Origin: Parvimonas sp.
GTDB lineage: Bacteria > Bacillota > Clostridia > Tissierellales > Peptoniphilaceae
Direction of reading: 5' to 3'
Assembly (NCBI GenBank): GCA_022770425.1
Contig: JALEHY010000007.1
Coordinates: forward strand, 1 to 64,000
Length of the DNA stretch: 64,000 bases
The position numbers and the translations under genes were made by a program. Positions 31,862 through 40,014 of the stretch are shown here, piece after piece (positions within the stretch are counted from its first letter, which is position 1; the number at the start of each line of letters is the position of its first letter). The notes beneath the pieces are model-generated. The model had not been told where the DNA came from. It did no database searches and worked only from the letters and a program-made list of their open reading frames with translations.

Positions 31862-33205
31862 TTATGCTTCCTCCAATACCTTACATAGTTTGTCGATTTC
31901 TTCTTTTGTACGTTTTTCAGTAACAGCAATCAACATTACATTTTCAAATTCAGGATAGTATTTTCCAAGATCAAAACCACCGATTATTCCGTTTTCAAGT
32001 AATTTCTTATTTAATTCGCAAACAGGTTTACTGCATTTGATTGCAAATTCTTTATAGAACGGAGCGTCAAACACTTTTTCAAATTTTCCTGTAGCTAAAA
32101 GTTTTTCATAAGCATAATGTGCTTTCTTTATACATTGTTTAGAAAGGTCTCTCAAACCTTGTTTTCCAAGTAATGACATATAGATAGTAGCTGTCAATGT
32201 ATTAACACCTTGATTTGAACAAATGTTTGAAGTTGCTTTATCTCTTTTAATGTGTTGTTCTCTTGCGGCAAGAGTAAGAACCCAACATCTTTTTCCGTCT
32301 TTATCAACTGTTTGACCAACAAGTCTTCCCGGAATTTTTCTTAAAAACTCTTTATTAAAAGCCATATATCCAAGATATGGTCCACCAAATGATACAGGAA
32401 CACCTAAAGTTTGAGCTTCACCTACTACAACATCAACACCACAATCTGCAGGTTTTTTAAGTGTTGCAAGAGATGAAGGGTCAACAGCAGCTACTGAATA
32501 ACATTTTTTAATGCTATGAGCTATTTCGGAAATTTTTGTCATATCTTCAATATTTCCGAAGAAGTTAGGACTTTGAACTAAAATCGCTGCGATTTCATCA
32601 TTTAATTTTTTGTTTAAATCTTCTACACAAGTTACACCGTTACATATCTCCACTTCTTCCATTTCTAAATGTTGAGCATGAAGATAAGTTTTTAAAACTT
32701 CTCTTGACCATGGAGCGATAGCTTTTGAAACCAAAACTTTTTTCTTTTTAGCATGATGAGCTGTCATTATTGCAGCTTCAGCAAGAGCGGTACCCTGATC
32801 ATATAAAGAAGCGTTTGAATATTCCATTCCTGTTAAATTTGAAATCATAGTTTGAAATTCAAATATATATTGTAAAGTACCTTGGCTGATTTCCGGTTGG
32901 TATGGAGTGTAAGATGTTAAAAATTCACTTCTACCAACAATTGTCGGTAATACTGCAGGGATATAATGGTCATAAGCGCCTGCGCCTAAAAAAGTAGGGT
33001 ATTGACTTGAAGAGACATTTTTATTTGCCAATTCTGTAAGATAATTAAAAACTTCCATTTCACTTTTTGATTTAGGAATATTTAATTCTCTGTTAAGTTT
33101 TAAATCTTCGGGAATATCTGAAAAAAGGTCTTCAACAGAATTTAACCCAAGACTTTCTAACATATCTTTTACATCTTTTTCTGTTAGAGAAAAATAAGGA
33201 TACAT
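31862..33205 (-). CDS. gcvPA: Glycine dehydrogenase (decarboxylating) subunit 1, P-protein
   Basis: The 447-residue subunit has MYPYFSLTEKDVKDML at the start, AGAYDHYIPAVLPTIVGRSE, and GEAQTLGVPVSFGGPYLG. It is the PLP-binding partner half of the glycine cleavage P-protein, without the lysine itself. AGGAGG is 8-9 bases upstream. The gap to gcvT is 30 bases. Confidence 0.95.
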   Translation of the reverse strand: MYPYFSLTEKDVKDMLESLGLNSVEDLFSDIPEDLKLNRELNIPKSKSEMEVFNYLTELANKNVSSSQYPTFLGAGAYDHYIPAVLPTIVGRSEFLTSYTPYQPEISQGTLQYIFEFQTMISNLTGMEYSNASLYDQGTALAEAAIMTAHHAKKKKVLVSKAIAPWSREVLKTYLHAQHLEMEEVEICNGVTCVEDLNKKLNDEIAAILVQSPNFFGNIEDMTKISEIAHSIKKCYSVAAVDPSSLATLKKPADCGVDVVVGEAQTLGVPVSFGGPYLGYMAFNKEFLRKIPGRLVGQTVDKDGKRCWVLTLAAREQHIKRDKATSNICSNQGVNTLTATIYMSLLGKQGLRDLSKQCIKKAHYAYEKLLATGKFEKVFDAPFYKEFAIKCSKPVCELNKKLLENGIIGGFDLGKYYPEFENVMLIAVTEKRTKEEIDKLCKVLEEA

Positions 33206-33235
33206 ATATTTGCTACCTCCTAAATTATTTATTAA

Positions 33236-34339
33236 TTATTTTTTAAGAAATTTTTTGCTGATTAATACTGCAGGAACTCTTTTGTTTCTTATTTCAACTT
33301 CAACTTCCGTACCGATTTCAGCATACTTTGCTTCAACTATTACATTTGCTATTGTTTTTCCCAAAGTCGGAGAAAGGTAACCTGTTGTAACAAATCCGAT
33401 TTCTCTGTCGTCTTTAATTATTTTCGCACCATGTCTTGCTATTCCTTTACCTTTTAGTTCAAGGCCGATTAATTTTCTTGGGATTCCTTCTTCTTTCATT
33501 TTTGCTAATGGAGCTTTACCGATAAAATCAGCTTCTTGTTTTAACTTTACAAAATATCCAAGACCAGCTTCAAGAGGTGTGATAACATCATCCATTTCAT
33601 TTCCGTAAAGAGGAAGAGCTGCTTCAAATCTTAAAGTATCTCTACAACCTAAACCACAAGGCATAACTCCGTATTCCTTACCAACTTCAAGGATTACGTC
33701 CCACAATTTGTTCATATCTTCTCCTGTACCGTAAACTTCAAATCCGTCTTCACCTGTATAACCTGTACGTGAAACTAAAAATTTTCCACAATCTCCAAGT
33801 TCAACATTTTCTTTGAAAGTGAAGAATTTTATTTCATTCGCTAAATCAACATCTTTAGCTAATTTTTGTAATACTTTTTCTGCTTTTGGGCCTTGTAATG
33901 CAATTTGTGCGGTTTCTGATGAAATATTTTTTATTTCTACATCATAATTTCCTTTTTGTGCTAAGAACCATGCAAAGTCCTTGTCAGTATTTGCAGCATT
34001 AACTACAATATACATATCATCTTGACCTTTTCTGTAAACAAGTAAATCATCAACAACTCCGCCGTTTTCATTACATAATAAAGAGTAAATAACTTGTCCG
34101 TCACCAATAGTTGTTAAATCATTTGTAATTAAATGATTTACAAAATCGAAAGCGTCTTTACCTTTAACGGTAACTTCTCCCATATGTGAAACATCAAATA
34201 ATCCTGCATTATTTCTAACTGCATGATGTTCAGGAGCTAATCCTTCGTACTTAACAGGCAATAACCAACCTGCATAATCAACAACTTCTCCTCCGTATGA
34301 TACGTGTTTTTCGTATAATGGTGTTTTTTTTGCACTCAT
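33236..34339 (-). CDS. gcvT: Aminomethyltransferase, T-protein of glycine cleavage
   Basis: The 367-residue enzyme moves the methylene group from aminomethyl-lipoyl GcvH to tetrahydrofolate and frees ammonia. It shows YAGWLLPVKYEGL, the folate-site region LFDVSHMGEV and SRTGYTGEDGFEVYG. The frame continues to 34372, but AAGGAGGGT (34346-34354) selects ATG 34339. It is first in the operon gcvT-gcvPA-gcvPB; gcvH and the lipoamide dehydrogenase gene are not here. Confidence 0.95.
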   Translation of the reverse strand: MSAKKTPLYEKHVSYGGEVVDYAGWLLPVKYEGLAPEHHAVRNNAGLFDVSHMGEVTVKGKDAFDFVNHLITNDLTTIGDGQVIYSLLCNENGGVVDDLLVYRKGQDDMYIVVNAANTDKDFAWFLAQKGNYDVEIKNISSETAQIALQGPKAEKVLQKLAKDVDLANEIKFFTFKENVELGDCGKFLVSRTGYTGEDGFEVYGTGEDMNKLWDVILEVGKEYGVMPCGLGCRDTLRFEAALPLYGNEMDDVITPLEAGLGYFVKLKQEADFIGKAPLAKMKEEGIPRKLIGLELKGKGIARHGAKIIKDDREIGFVTTGYLSPTLGKTIANVIVEAKYAEIGTEVEVEIRNKRVPAVLISKKFLKK

Positions 34340-34431
34340 ATAAAAACCCTCCTTAAAAATTTTGTTTTTCAAGAAAAAGTGGCTATATTTTAATAAAATA
34401 ATTAAAATAACCGTCTTTTACTTTTAAGATT

Positions 34432-34460
34432 ATTATAGTATAAAAAATTAAAAATTACAA
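34432..34460 (-). promoter_or_regulatory. Promoter of the gcv operon
   Basis: On the minus strand TTGTAA (34455-34460), 17 bases and TATAAT (34432-34437). The leader of about 85 bases has an AT-rich hairpin (34381-34412) but nothing like the tandem glycine riboswitch that often controls gcvT. Confidence 0.6.
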
Positions 34461-35039
34461 TACTCTTTTTACGAAATCAAAACAAGTTTTTTATTTAGAT
34501 GAAATACATAGTATTAAAAATAACAAACAAACTGTATTCAAAAACAAAAACGTTTTTATTTTAACGTATAGAAATGTAATATTCTAAAATATATTAACAT
34601 TATACTCAAATTTTTTAATCTTAATCACTTTGAAACAAAAAATTATTCAAAAAATTGTAAAAAACTTTAAGGGTTGTAAGAATATTGTTAAAAATAATAA
34701 ATACTTTGAGACAAATGATTTAAAAAAATAATTTTTTTAAAATAATAATGTTTATTTTTTAAAACTCGATAGAATTTTTGAATTAAATTGTTAAACCTGT
34801 TATAAATGTTAAAATCAAGGGAATATACTTATTAAATAAATATTGCAAAAAAAATTTTTATTGATATAATATAAAATGTAGTTCTGTAATTTTTATTTTG
34901 TGTAAATTTTGAAAGAGAAAAATACAACAAAATTAAATTTTCTTTGATTTTTTGAATGATTGGATTTTTATGTGAAATGGATATAAAACTAAATTTTGTG
35001 CGTCATTGTATTTTAAGAAAATTTGAAATGGAGGTAGTT
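34461..35039 (+). other. Divergent intergenic region with promoter for the NAD-kinase-family gene
   Basis: Very AT-rich, with no gene. A promoter for the downstream gene is seen at 34843-34870: TTGCAA, 16 bases, and TATAAT with a TGA extension. It leaves a leader of about 160 bases in which I see no clear structure. Confidence 0.55.
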
Positions 35040-36155
35040 ATGAAAAAAATAGGACTTTTAGTAAATCCGATTGCCGGAATGGGCGGTAGAGTAGGGTTAA
35101 AAGGAACAGACGGGAAAGATGTTTTACAAAAAGCAATTTCTTTAGGTGCGTTGCAAGAAGCTCCTGAAAAAGCGAAAAAAGCATTAAGTAAAGTTATTGA
35201 ATTAAAAGATGATTTTATAATATATACTGCAAGCGGACTAATGGGAGAGATTGAATGTAAAGATCTTAACTTAAATTATGAAGTAATTTACGATGTAAGT
35301 GATGATTCTACTGCCGACGACTCAAAGGAAGTGTTAAAACTGTTTTTGGAAAAAAATGTTGATTTGATTTTTTTTGTCGGAGGTGACGGAACTGCAAGAG
35401 ATGTTTATTCGATTATTGAGGATAAAATTTCGGTTATAGGAGTTCCCGCAGGAGTTAAGATACATTCTCCTGTTTACGGAAATACTCCTGAACAAGCGGG
35501 AGATTTGCTTGCTGAAGTCATAAAGGGAATTGACCTTCCGATAGTGGAAAAAGACGTTATAGATATTGATGAAGATGCTTTTAGAAATGACAAGGTTGAA
35601 GTAAGACTTTACGGATATTTGAAAGTTCCGTTTGATCAAAGATATTTACAAAACAAAAAATCTCCTACTCCTCAAGGAGATCATGAGGCACAAATTTCCA
35701 TTGCCTGTGACATAGTGGATTCTATGAAAGATGATGTTTTTTATATAATAGGTTCCGGTACAACTCCTATGTATGTAATGAAAGAATTGAATTTACCAAA
35801 TACTGTTTTGGGAGTTGATATAATAAAAAATAGGAAAATTGTAAAAAAAGATTGCAATGAACAAGACATTTTAGATATAATAAAAGATGAACGAGCTTAT
35901 TTGGTAGTAACTCCTATGGGAGGGCAAGGATATCTTTTTGGACGTGGAAATCAACAATTAAGCCCTAATGTGCTTAGAAAAATAAGAAAAGAAGATATTA
36001 TAATTATTGCAACAAGCGGTAAGTTGGACGGAATTTCTTCGGGTCATCTTATTGCTTATACTATGGATGAAGATATAGATAAAAAGCTAAGAGGATATTA
36101 CAGAGTAAAAATAGGCTATGAAAGAGAAAAAATGATTTTTGTCGACAATCAATAG
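35040..36155 (+). CDS. ATP-NAD kinase / AcoX family protein
   Basis: The 371-residue protein has the diacylglycerol/NAD-kinase fold, with GLLVNPIAGMGGRVGLKG at the start and the nucleotide motif FFVGGDGTARDV. Proteins of this type (COG3199) are predicted ATP- or polyphosphate-dependent NAD kinases, longer than the housekeeping NadK, and one is linked to acetoin use as AcoX. Which substrate it uses here is unknown. The frame extends to 34956, but GGAGGT at 35030 selects ATG 35040. It is transcribed alone, with tRNA-Arg 60 bases downstream. Confidence 0.8.
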   Translation: MKKIGLLVNPIAGMGGRVGLKGTDGKDVLQKAISLGALQEAPEKAKKALSKVIELKDDFIIYTASGLMGEIECKDLNLNYEVIYDVSDDSTADDSKEVLKLFLEKNVDLIFFVGGDGTARDVYSIIEDKISVIGVPAGVKIHSPVYGNTPEQAGDLLAEVIKGIDLPIVEKDVIDIDEDAFRNDKVEVRLYGYLKVPFDQRYLQNKKSPTPQGDHEAQISIACDIVDSMKDDVFYIIGSGTTPMYVMKELNLPNTVLGVDIIKNRKIVKKDCNEQDILDIIKDERAYLVVTPMGGQGYLFGRGNQQLSPNVLRKIRKEDIIIIATSGKLDGISSGHLIAYTMDEDIDKKLRGYYRVKIGYEREKMIFVDNQ

Positions 36156-36178
36156 TATACAAGTTAATATAACTATAC

Positions 36179-36207
36179 TTTACATTTAATTACTTTGAAT
36201 GTAAATA
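36179..36207 (+). promoter_or_regulatory. Promoter of tRNA-Arg
   Basis: TTTACA (36179-36184), 17 bases, TAAATA (36202-36207), ending 8 bases before the mature tRNA. TTTACATT and AATGTAAA also form an inverted repeat across it. Confidence 0.45.
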
Positions 36208-36215
36208 TAGTATGT

Positions 36216-36290
36216 GTTCCCATAGTTTAACGGATAAAATTGTTTCCTCCGAAGAAACAGATGCAAGTTCGACTCTCGCTGGGAACGCCA
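36216..36290 (+). tRNA. tRNA-Arg (anticodon CCG)
   Basis: The cloverleaf is complete: acceptor GTTCCCA with TGGGAAC, D arm GTTT/AAAT with GG in its loop, anticodon stem GTTTC/GAAAC, loop CTCCGAA with anticodon CCG (36249-36251), T loop TTCGACT, and encoded GCCA end. The T stem GCAAG/CTCGC has one A-C mismatch. It reads CGG, a very rare codon in this AT-rich genome. Confidence 0.9.
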
Positions 36291-36294
36291 ATAA

Positions 36295-36326
36295 CAAAAA
36301 CCGCTGATTTTTCAACGGTTTTTTTG
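36295..36326 (+). terminator. Terminator of tRNA-Arg
   Basis: AAAAACCG, a 12-base loop that can pair further, and CGGTTTTTTT. Confidence 0.85.
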
Positions 36327-36401
36327 TTTGAATAAATGTTTCGGATTTATATTTGATTTTAAAACGAATAAAGTATCTGTATGAGAGTTTAGGCATTTAG
36401 A

Positions 36402-36530
36402 TAAGGTATGTGAGTTTTGTACTTAAGCGACTTAATAGAGTAGGTTGATTTTTTGTTACAATAAATACTCTAAACCTTAGAAATTTTATATCTTTTTTAA
36501 ACAAAATCTACACAACTGTTTTTTGATTGT
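36402..36530 (+). repeat. 129-bp direct repeat, copy A (left of the M50 gene)
   Basis: It aligns without gaps to 37350-37478 with about 16 mismatches (roughly 88% identity). In this copy the embedded hairpin (AAGCGAC, GTAGGTT) has lost pairing, so it is probably no longer a terminator. Confidence 0.9.
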
Positions 36531-36589
36531 ATAAGATATTCTCTTTTTTATCGGTAAGTCTTAAATCAATTGTATTATAATAAAAATTG

Positions 36590-36618
36590 TTGACAGGTAA
36601 AAAATAAAGTGTTACAAT
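36590..36618 (+). promoter_or_regulatory. Promoter of the M50-type protease gene
   Basis: A consensus TTGACA (36590-36595), 17 bases and TACAAT (36613-36618). The leader to the start codon is about 150 bases long and has no gene in it. Confidence 0.7.
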
Positions 36619-36776
36619 GAAAACGATATACATCATCGCATAAATATAAGCAGTAGGAGTGTTCTGTTCATAGTATCATTACTAAATGGTTATGTAACGG
36701 TTAGTATAAATACTAATGAAGATAGGTTGTTATATCATATTTCTAGTAATGTGTTAAAAAAAAGGAGTTATTAGTT

Positions 36777-37256
36777 ATGTATTTTATATTATTATTGGTC
36801 ATATTCTATTTTTGTTCTTTTTTGGGGATATTAGTACATGAAATGGGACATGTATTAATGTATATTTTGTTTTACAAGAAAAATAACTGGAGAGTAGAAA
36901 TTGGAAGTGCTGGAATTAAAATTTTAACTATTGGAAAGTTCACCATTTATTCAAATATGATTACTGGAGTGACTTATTTTAACGATATAAAGTGTAATAA
37001 ATTTAAAATGATTATGTTTTGCATAGGAGGACCATTAGCGAGTTTAATATTTACTATCTTGTTAGTCCCTTATATAAGTAAATTTGTCAATATTCCGTTT
37101 TCAGAAAATAGTAATTTTACAAGATTTGTAATTGCTTTATTTTATACAAACTTATTTTTATTTATAACATCAATAATACCTATTAAAATAAAAAGTTATA
37201 CAAGTGACGGAATGAACCTACTATATATCTTTAAGAACAAGTACAATGATAATTAA
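36777..37256 (+). CDS. Small membrane metalloprotease-like protein, M50 (site-2 protease) type
   Basis: The 159-residue protein has about four membrane helices. LVHEMGHVLMYILF near residues 18-31 holds the HExxH zinc motif, and TSDGMNLLYIF near the C-terminus carries the D-G-N-type third ligand region of M50 proteases. It is short for the family and has no PDZ or CBS domain. M50 proteases cut within membranes, for anti-sigma factors or peptide maturation; the target is unknown. No partner gene lies beside it. AAGGAG precedes the ATG. The gene has its own strong promoter and is bracketed by a 129-bp direct repeat, which suggests it came in as a unit. Confidence 0.7.
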   Translation: MYFILLLVIFYFCSFLGILVHEMGHVLMYILFYKKNNWRVEIGSAGIKILTIGKFTIYSNMITGVTYFNDIKCNKFKMIMFCIGGPLASLIFTILLVPYISKFVNIPFSENSNFTRFVIALFYTNLFLFITSIIPIKIKSYTSDGMNLLYIFKNKYNDN

Positions 37257-37349
37257 AGCTACTTTTAAGAATGATATACTTTTTTAAGTATAAGATTTTA
37301 GTGAGTAGAGTTAAATATTTTTAATTAAGGAGTAAAAACAGAAAAATTA

Positions 37350-37478
37350 TAAAGTATGTGGGTCTTGTATTTAAGCCGCTTGATAGAGCGGCTTGATTTT
37401 TTGTTTCGATAAATACTATAAGCCTTAGAAATTTTATATCTTCTTTAAACAAAATCTACATAACTGTTTTTTGATTGT
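37350..37478 (+). repeat. 129-bp direct repeat, copy B (right of the M50 gene), containing a terminator
   Basis: It pairs with copy A at 36402-36530. This copy keeps a perfect 7-bp hairpin, AAGCCGC-TTGATAGA-GCGGCTT followed by GATTTTTT (37372-37402), which would terminate transcription from the M50 gene. Confidence 0.9.
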
Positions 37479-37560
37479 TGTTGTAATCACAGAAGATGTT
37501 TTTTGTTTACGGTCTTATATCAGGTGTTATTGTAAAATGAGTCTTTTTATAGATGATTTG

Positions 37561-37589
37561 TTGAAATATTATCTTTATTAGTATATAAT
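37561..37589 (+). promoter_or_regulatory. Promoter of cdaA-cdaR
   Basis: TTGAAA (37561-37566), 17 bases and TATAAT (37584-37589), 35 bases before cdaA. Confidence 0.65.
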
Positions 37590-37624
37590 TATTATGTTAT
37601 ATAAATTTTGAAAGATGTGATTTT

Positions 37625-38641
37625 ATGAGTTTTGATAAGTTATTGTTTTTGATATCTACTGTTAGGTTGACAGATATTATAGATATTTTAATTGTTAGTT
37701 ATATTTTCTATCATATATTGATTTTAATTCAAGGTACGAGGGCGACGCAGATTATAAAGGGTGTTTTACTTGTTTTTGTGTGTTCTAAACTTGCACAATA
37801 TTTTAAATTATACACGATTTCTTGGATTTTAAATAATACATTGACTTGGGGAGTCGTTTTAGTGATGATTTTGTTTCAATCGGAATTAAGACGAATTTTG
37901 GAATATATAGGTACGAATAAATTTTTTAAAAAGGGTGTAGACGCTGATTTTTTAACATTTAATAAGGCGATGGACGATGTAGTTAGAGCGAGTTTCTCAT
38001 TAGCCGAAAAGAAAATAGGAGCTCTTATAGTTCTTGAAAGAGAAACAGGACTTAAGGATATTGTTGAAACCGGAATAGCTTTAAATTCTAATGTTTCATA
38101 TGAACTTTTGATGAATATTTTTATTCCTAATACTCCTTTACATGACGGAGCGGTAATAATAAGCGGAGAAAGTATTTTAGCGGCATCCTGTTTTTTACCT
38201 TTAACCGACAATAAGGCTATTTCTATGGAACTTGGAACAAGACACAGAGCAGGGCTTGGAATTTCGGAAAAATCTGATTGTATAGTAATAGTTGTCAGTG
38301 AAGAAACAGGTTATGTTTCTGTAATGGAAAAAGGCAGATTACAAAGGAATGTAAGTTTGGAATACTTAAGAGGTTATATTTCAAAATCTTTTGTATTTTA
38401 TGATAAAAATGAAAAAAATTCGTTTAAAGAGTCTTTTAAAAATGCACTTTTCAGATTTATAGGAGAGGGTGCTTTTACTGAAAATTATCACGAAGAAATC
38501 AAAGAGGATATAAAAGAAGGCGTTATAGAAGAAATTAAAGAAGAAGTAAAACAGGAGATAAAAGAAGAAATCAGAGAAGAAGTTAGTGAAATTATTGAAA
38601 ATCAAGGTGATAAAATTGAGAGAAAAACTGAAAATAAATAA
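37625..38641 (+). CDS. cdaA: Diadenylate cyclase CdaA
   Basis: The 338-residue enzyme makes cyclic di-AMP from two ATP. Three N-terminal membrane helices (to about residue 85) precede the DAC domain, with the catalytic motifs LHDGAVIISG and GTRHRAGLGISEKSD. Typical CdaA is about 270 residues; this one adds a C-terminal tail of some 60 residues that is nearly all Glu, Lys and Ile (EEIKEEVKQEIKEEIREEV), probably a coiled coil. It is followed by its regulator cdaR with overlap. Cyclic di-AMP controls potassium uptake and wall homeostasis in Firmicutes; trkA-trkH lies in the same window but in another operon. Confidence 0.94.
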   Translation: MSFDKLLFLISTVRLTDIIDILIVSYIFYHILILIQGTRATQIIKGVLLVFVCSKLAQYFKLYTISWILNNTLTWGVVLVMILFQSELRRILEYIGTNKFFKKGVDADFLTFNKAMDDVVRASFSLAEKKIGALIVLERETGLKDIVETGIALNSNVSYELLMNIFIPNTPLHDGAVIISGESILAASCFLPLTDNKAISMELGTRHRAGLGISEKSDCIVIVVSEETGYVSVMEKGRLQRNVSLEYLRGYISKSFVFYDKNEKNSFKESFKNALFRFIGEGAFTENYHEEIKEDIKEGVIEEIKEEVKQEIKEEIREEVSEIIENQGDKIERKTENK

Positions 38642-39869
38642 AATTATAAGTTCTTTAAAGAAGAATTTTAAACTTAAACTAATTTCCGTTTTGGTCGGAG
38701 TGGTTATGTGGTTTTTGGTTATTGGAGGAGAAGACCCTGACGTTACAAGACAGTTTAGAGATATTCCGATTCAGTTTAAAGGGGCGGATATCTTGGAAAG
38801 ACAGGATTTAGTTATGATTTCTCCTGAAAATCCTACTGTGAATATTGAAGTTGTAGGGAAAAGAAGTGATGTTTATGCAATAAACAGAAGTGATATCGTT
38901 GCCGAAATAGACTTAAATTTAGTTGCAACGGCAGGAAGTCACAGAGTTTCGATTAATTATCAAGTTCCTTACACAGTTCAGAAAAAGGAAGTTTCAGATA
39001 AAGAGATTCTCTTAACTTTGGACAAAAAAATAAGTAAAGTTTTTGATGTCGGTGTTGAAATCTCAGGAGAGGTAAAAAATAAAAATCAAGTTGTTGCAAA
39101 AAAAGAGTCCAGTGTTGAGAAGGTTAATGTTGTAGGTGCAGCTACTTATGTAAATAAGATTGTGAAAGTTGTTACAAAAGTAGATGTTACAGGAAAAGAA
39201 AAAGATGAGGTATTACTTTCAAACATTTTTGCGGTTGACGAGAACGGCTTGGAAGTAAAAAATGTTGTTCTTGATAAAGTAGATACAAATGTTTCGATAG
39301 GATTTAAGAATTTTAAGGAAGTTCCTATTGAACTTGTAGATATAAATGCGCCACATGAAGATATTAAAATTTTGAAAAAGAATTTAGTACCGAAAGTTGT
39401 ATCTATTGTTGGAGATGTAAAAAGCCTTGATGCTATAACAAGCATAAAGACAAAACCTCTTGATTTGTCACAAGTAAAAGATTCCGGAGTTTATGATGTG
39501 CTGTTGGATTTACCGACAGATGTATCTCTTGTAAATAATGATTTAAAATTTGTTGCTAATATTGACATTGATAAAAAAATAAATAAGTCACTTAAAGTGG
39601 AAAGTAAAAACATAAAAATAGAAAATTCAGGAGATAAATCAGTTGTTACACTTGATAAAATCGCAAAAGAAATCGAAGTAACAATAAGAGGTTATGAGTC
39701 TGAAGTTGCGAAAATAACATCAGATGATATACAGTTATATGTTTCGGTTTCTGAAACCGACTTGGGGAAAAATGTTGTAATAAAAATGAAAGAACTTGAA
39801 AATATTCAGTTGTTTAAACTGTCCGTTGATACGGTTAAAGTTATAGAGTATATGAAAAATAACGAATAA
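38616..39869 (+). CDS. cdaR: CdaA regulatory protein CdaR (YbbR domains)
   Basis: The protein is 417 residues from the start chosen here. A short basic N-terminus and one membrane helix (KLISVLVGVVMWFLVIGG) lead to an extracellular part with about four YbbR repeats of 80-90 residues. It binds and modulates CdaA at the membrane. No ATG start exists; the frame opens at GTG 38586 within cdaA. AAGGTGA (38604-38610) fits a TTG start at 38616 best, an overlap of 26 bases with cdaA. GTG 38607 is also possible. The common third partner glmM is not adjacent. Confidence 0.88.
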   Translation: MREKLKINKIISSLKKNFKLKLISVLVGVVMWFLVIGGEDPDVTRQFRDIPIQFKGADILERQDLVMISPENPTVNIEVVGKRSDVYAINRSDIVAEIDLNLVATAGSHRVSINYQVPYTVQKKEVSDKEILLTLDKKISKVFDVGVEISGEVKNKNQVVAKKESSVEKVNVVGAATYVNKIVKVVTKVDVTGKEKDEVLLSNIFAVDENGLEVKNVVLDKVDTNVSIGFKNFKEVPIELVDINAPHEDIKILKKNLVPKVVSIVGDVKSLDAITSIKTKPLDLSQVKDSGVYDVLLDLPTDVSLVNNDLKFVANIDIDKKINKSLKVESKNIKIENSGDKSVVTLDKIAKEIEVTIRGYESEVAKITSDDIQLYVSVSETDLGKNVVIKMKELENIQLFKLSVDTVKVIEYMKNNE

Positions 39870-39902
39870 AAAGCTGTTAAGAAAATCTTAACAGCTTTTT
39901 TG
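39866..39902 (+). terminator. Terminator of cdaA-cdaR
   Basis: AAAAGCTGTTAAGA and TCTTAACAGCTTTT form a 14-bp stem with a 3-base loop and a T run. Confidence 0.9.
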
Positions 39903-40014
39903 CTTTTACAATTTTATTTTGTTGTACTGATTTTTTGAAAAATATAGAAAAACTGAAAGTTTAAAAATGATAAATTCCTTATAAAAATCTTTAACATTAT
40001 TTTTATGCTCACAG

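Noticed and set aside
34340..34431. Possible glycine riboswitch in the gcvT leader
   Set aside because: Only an AT-rich hairpin is present; the leader is too short and lacks the conserved GGAGAG-type aptamer core.
36190..36396. Minus-strand open frame of 68 codons over the tRNA-Arg
   Set aside because: It is the antisense translation of the tRNA and its terminator (the common ARVELASVSSE artefact), with no ribosome binding site.
36531..37349. M50 gene as an insertion sequence or integrative element
   Set aside because: No transposase, integrase or short terminal inverted repeats; only the long direct repeat is seen.
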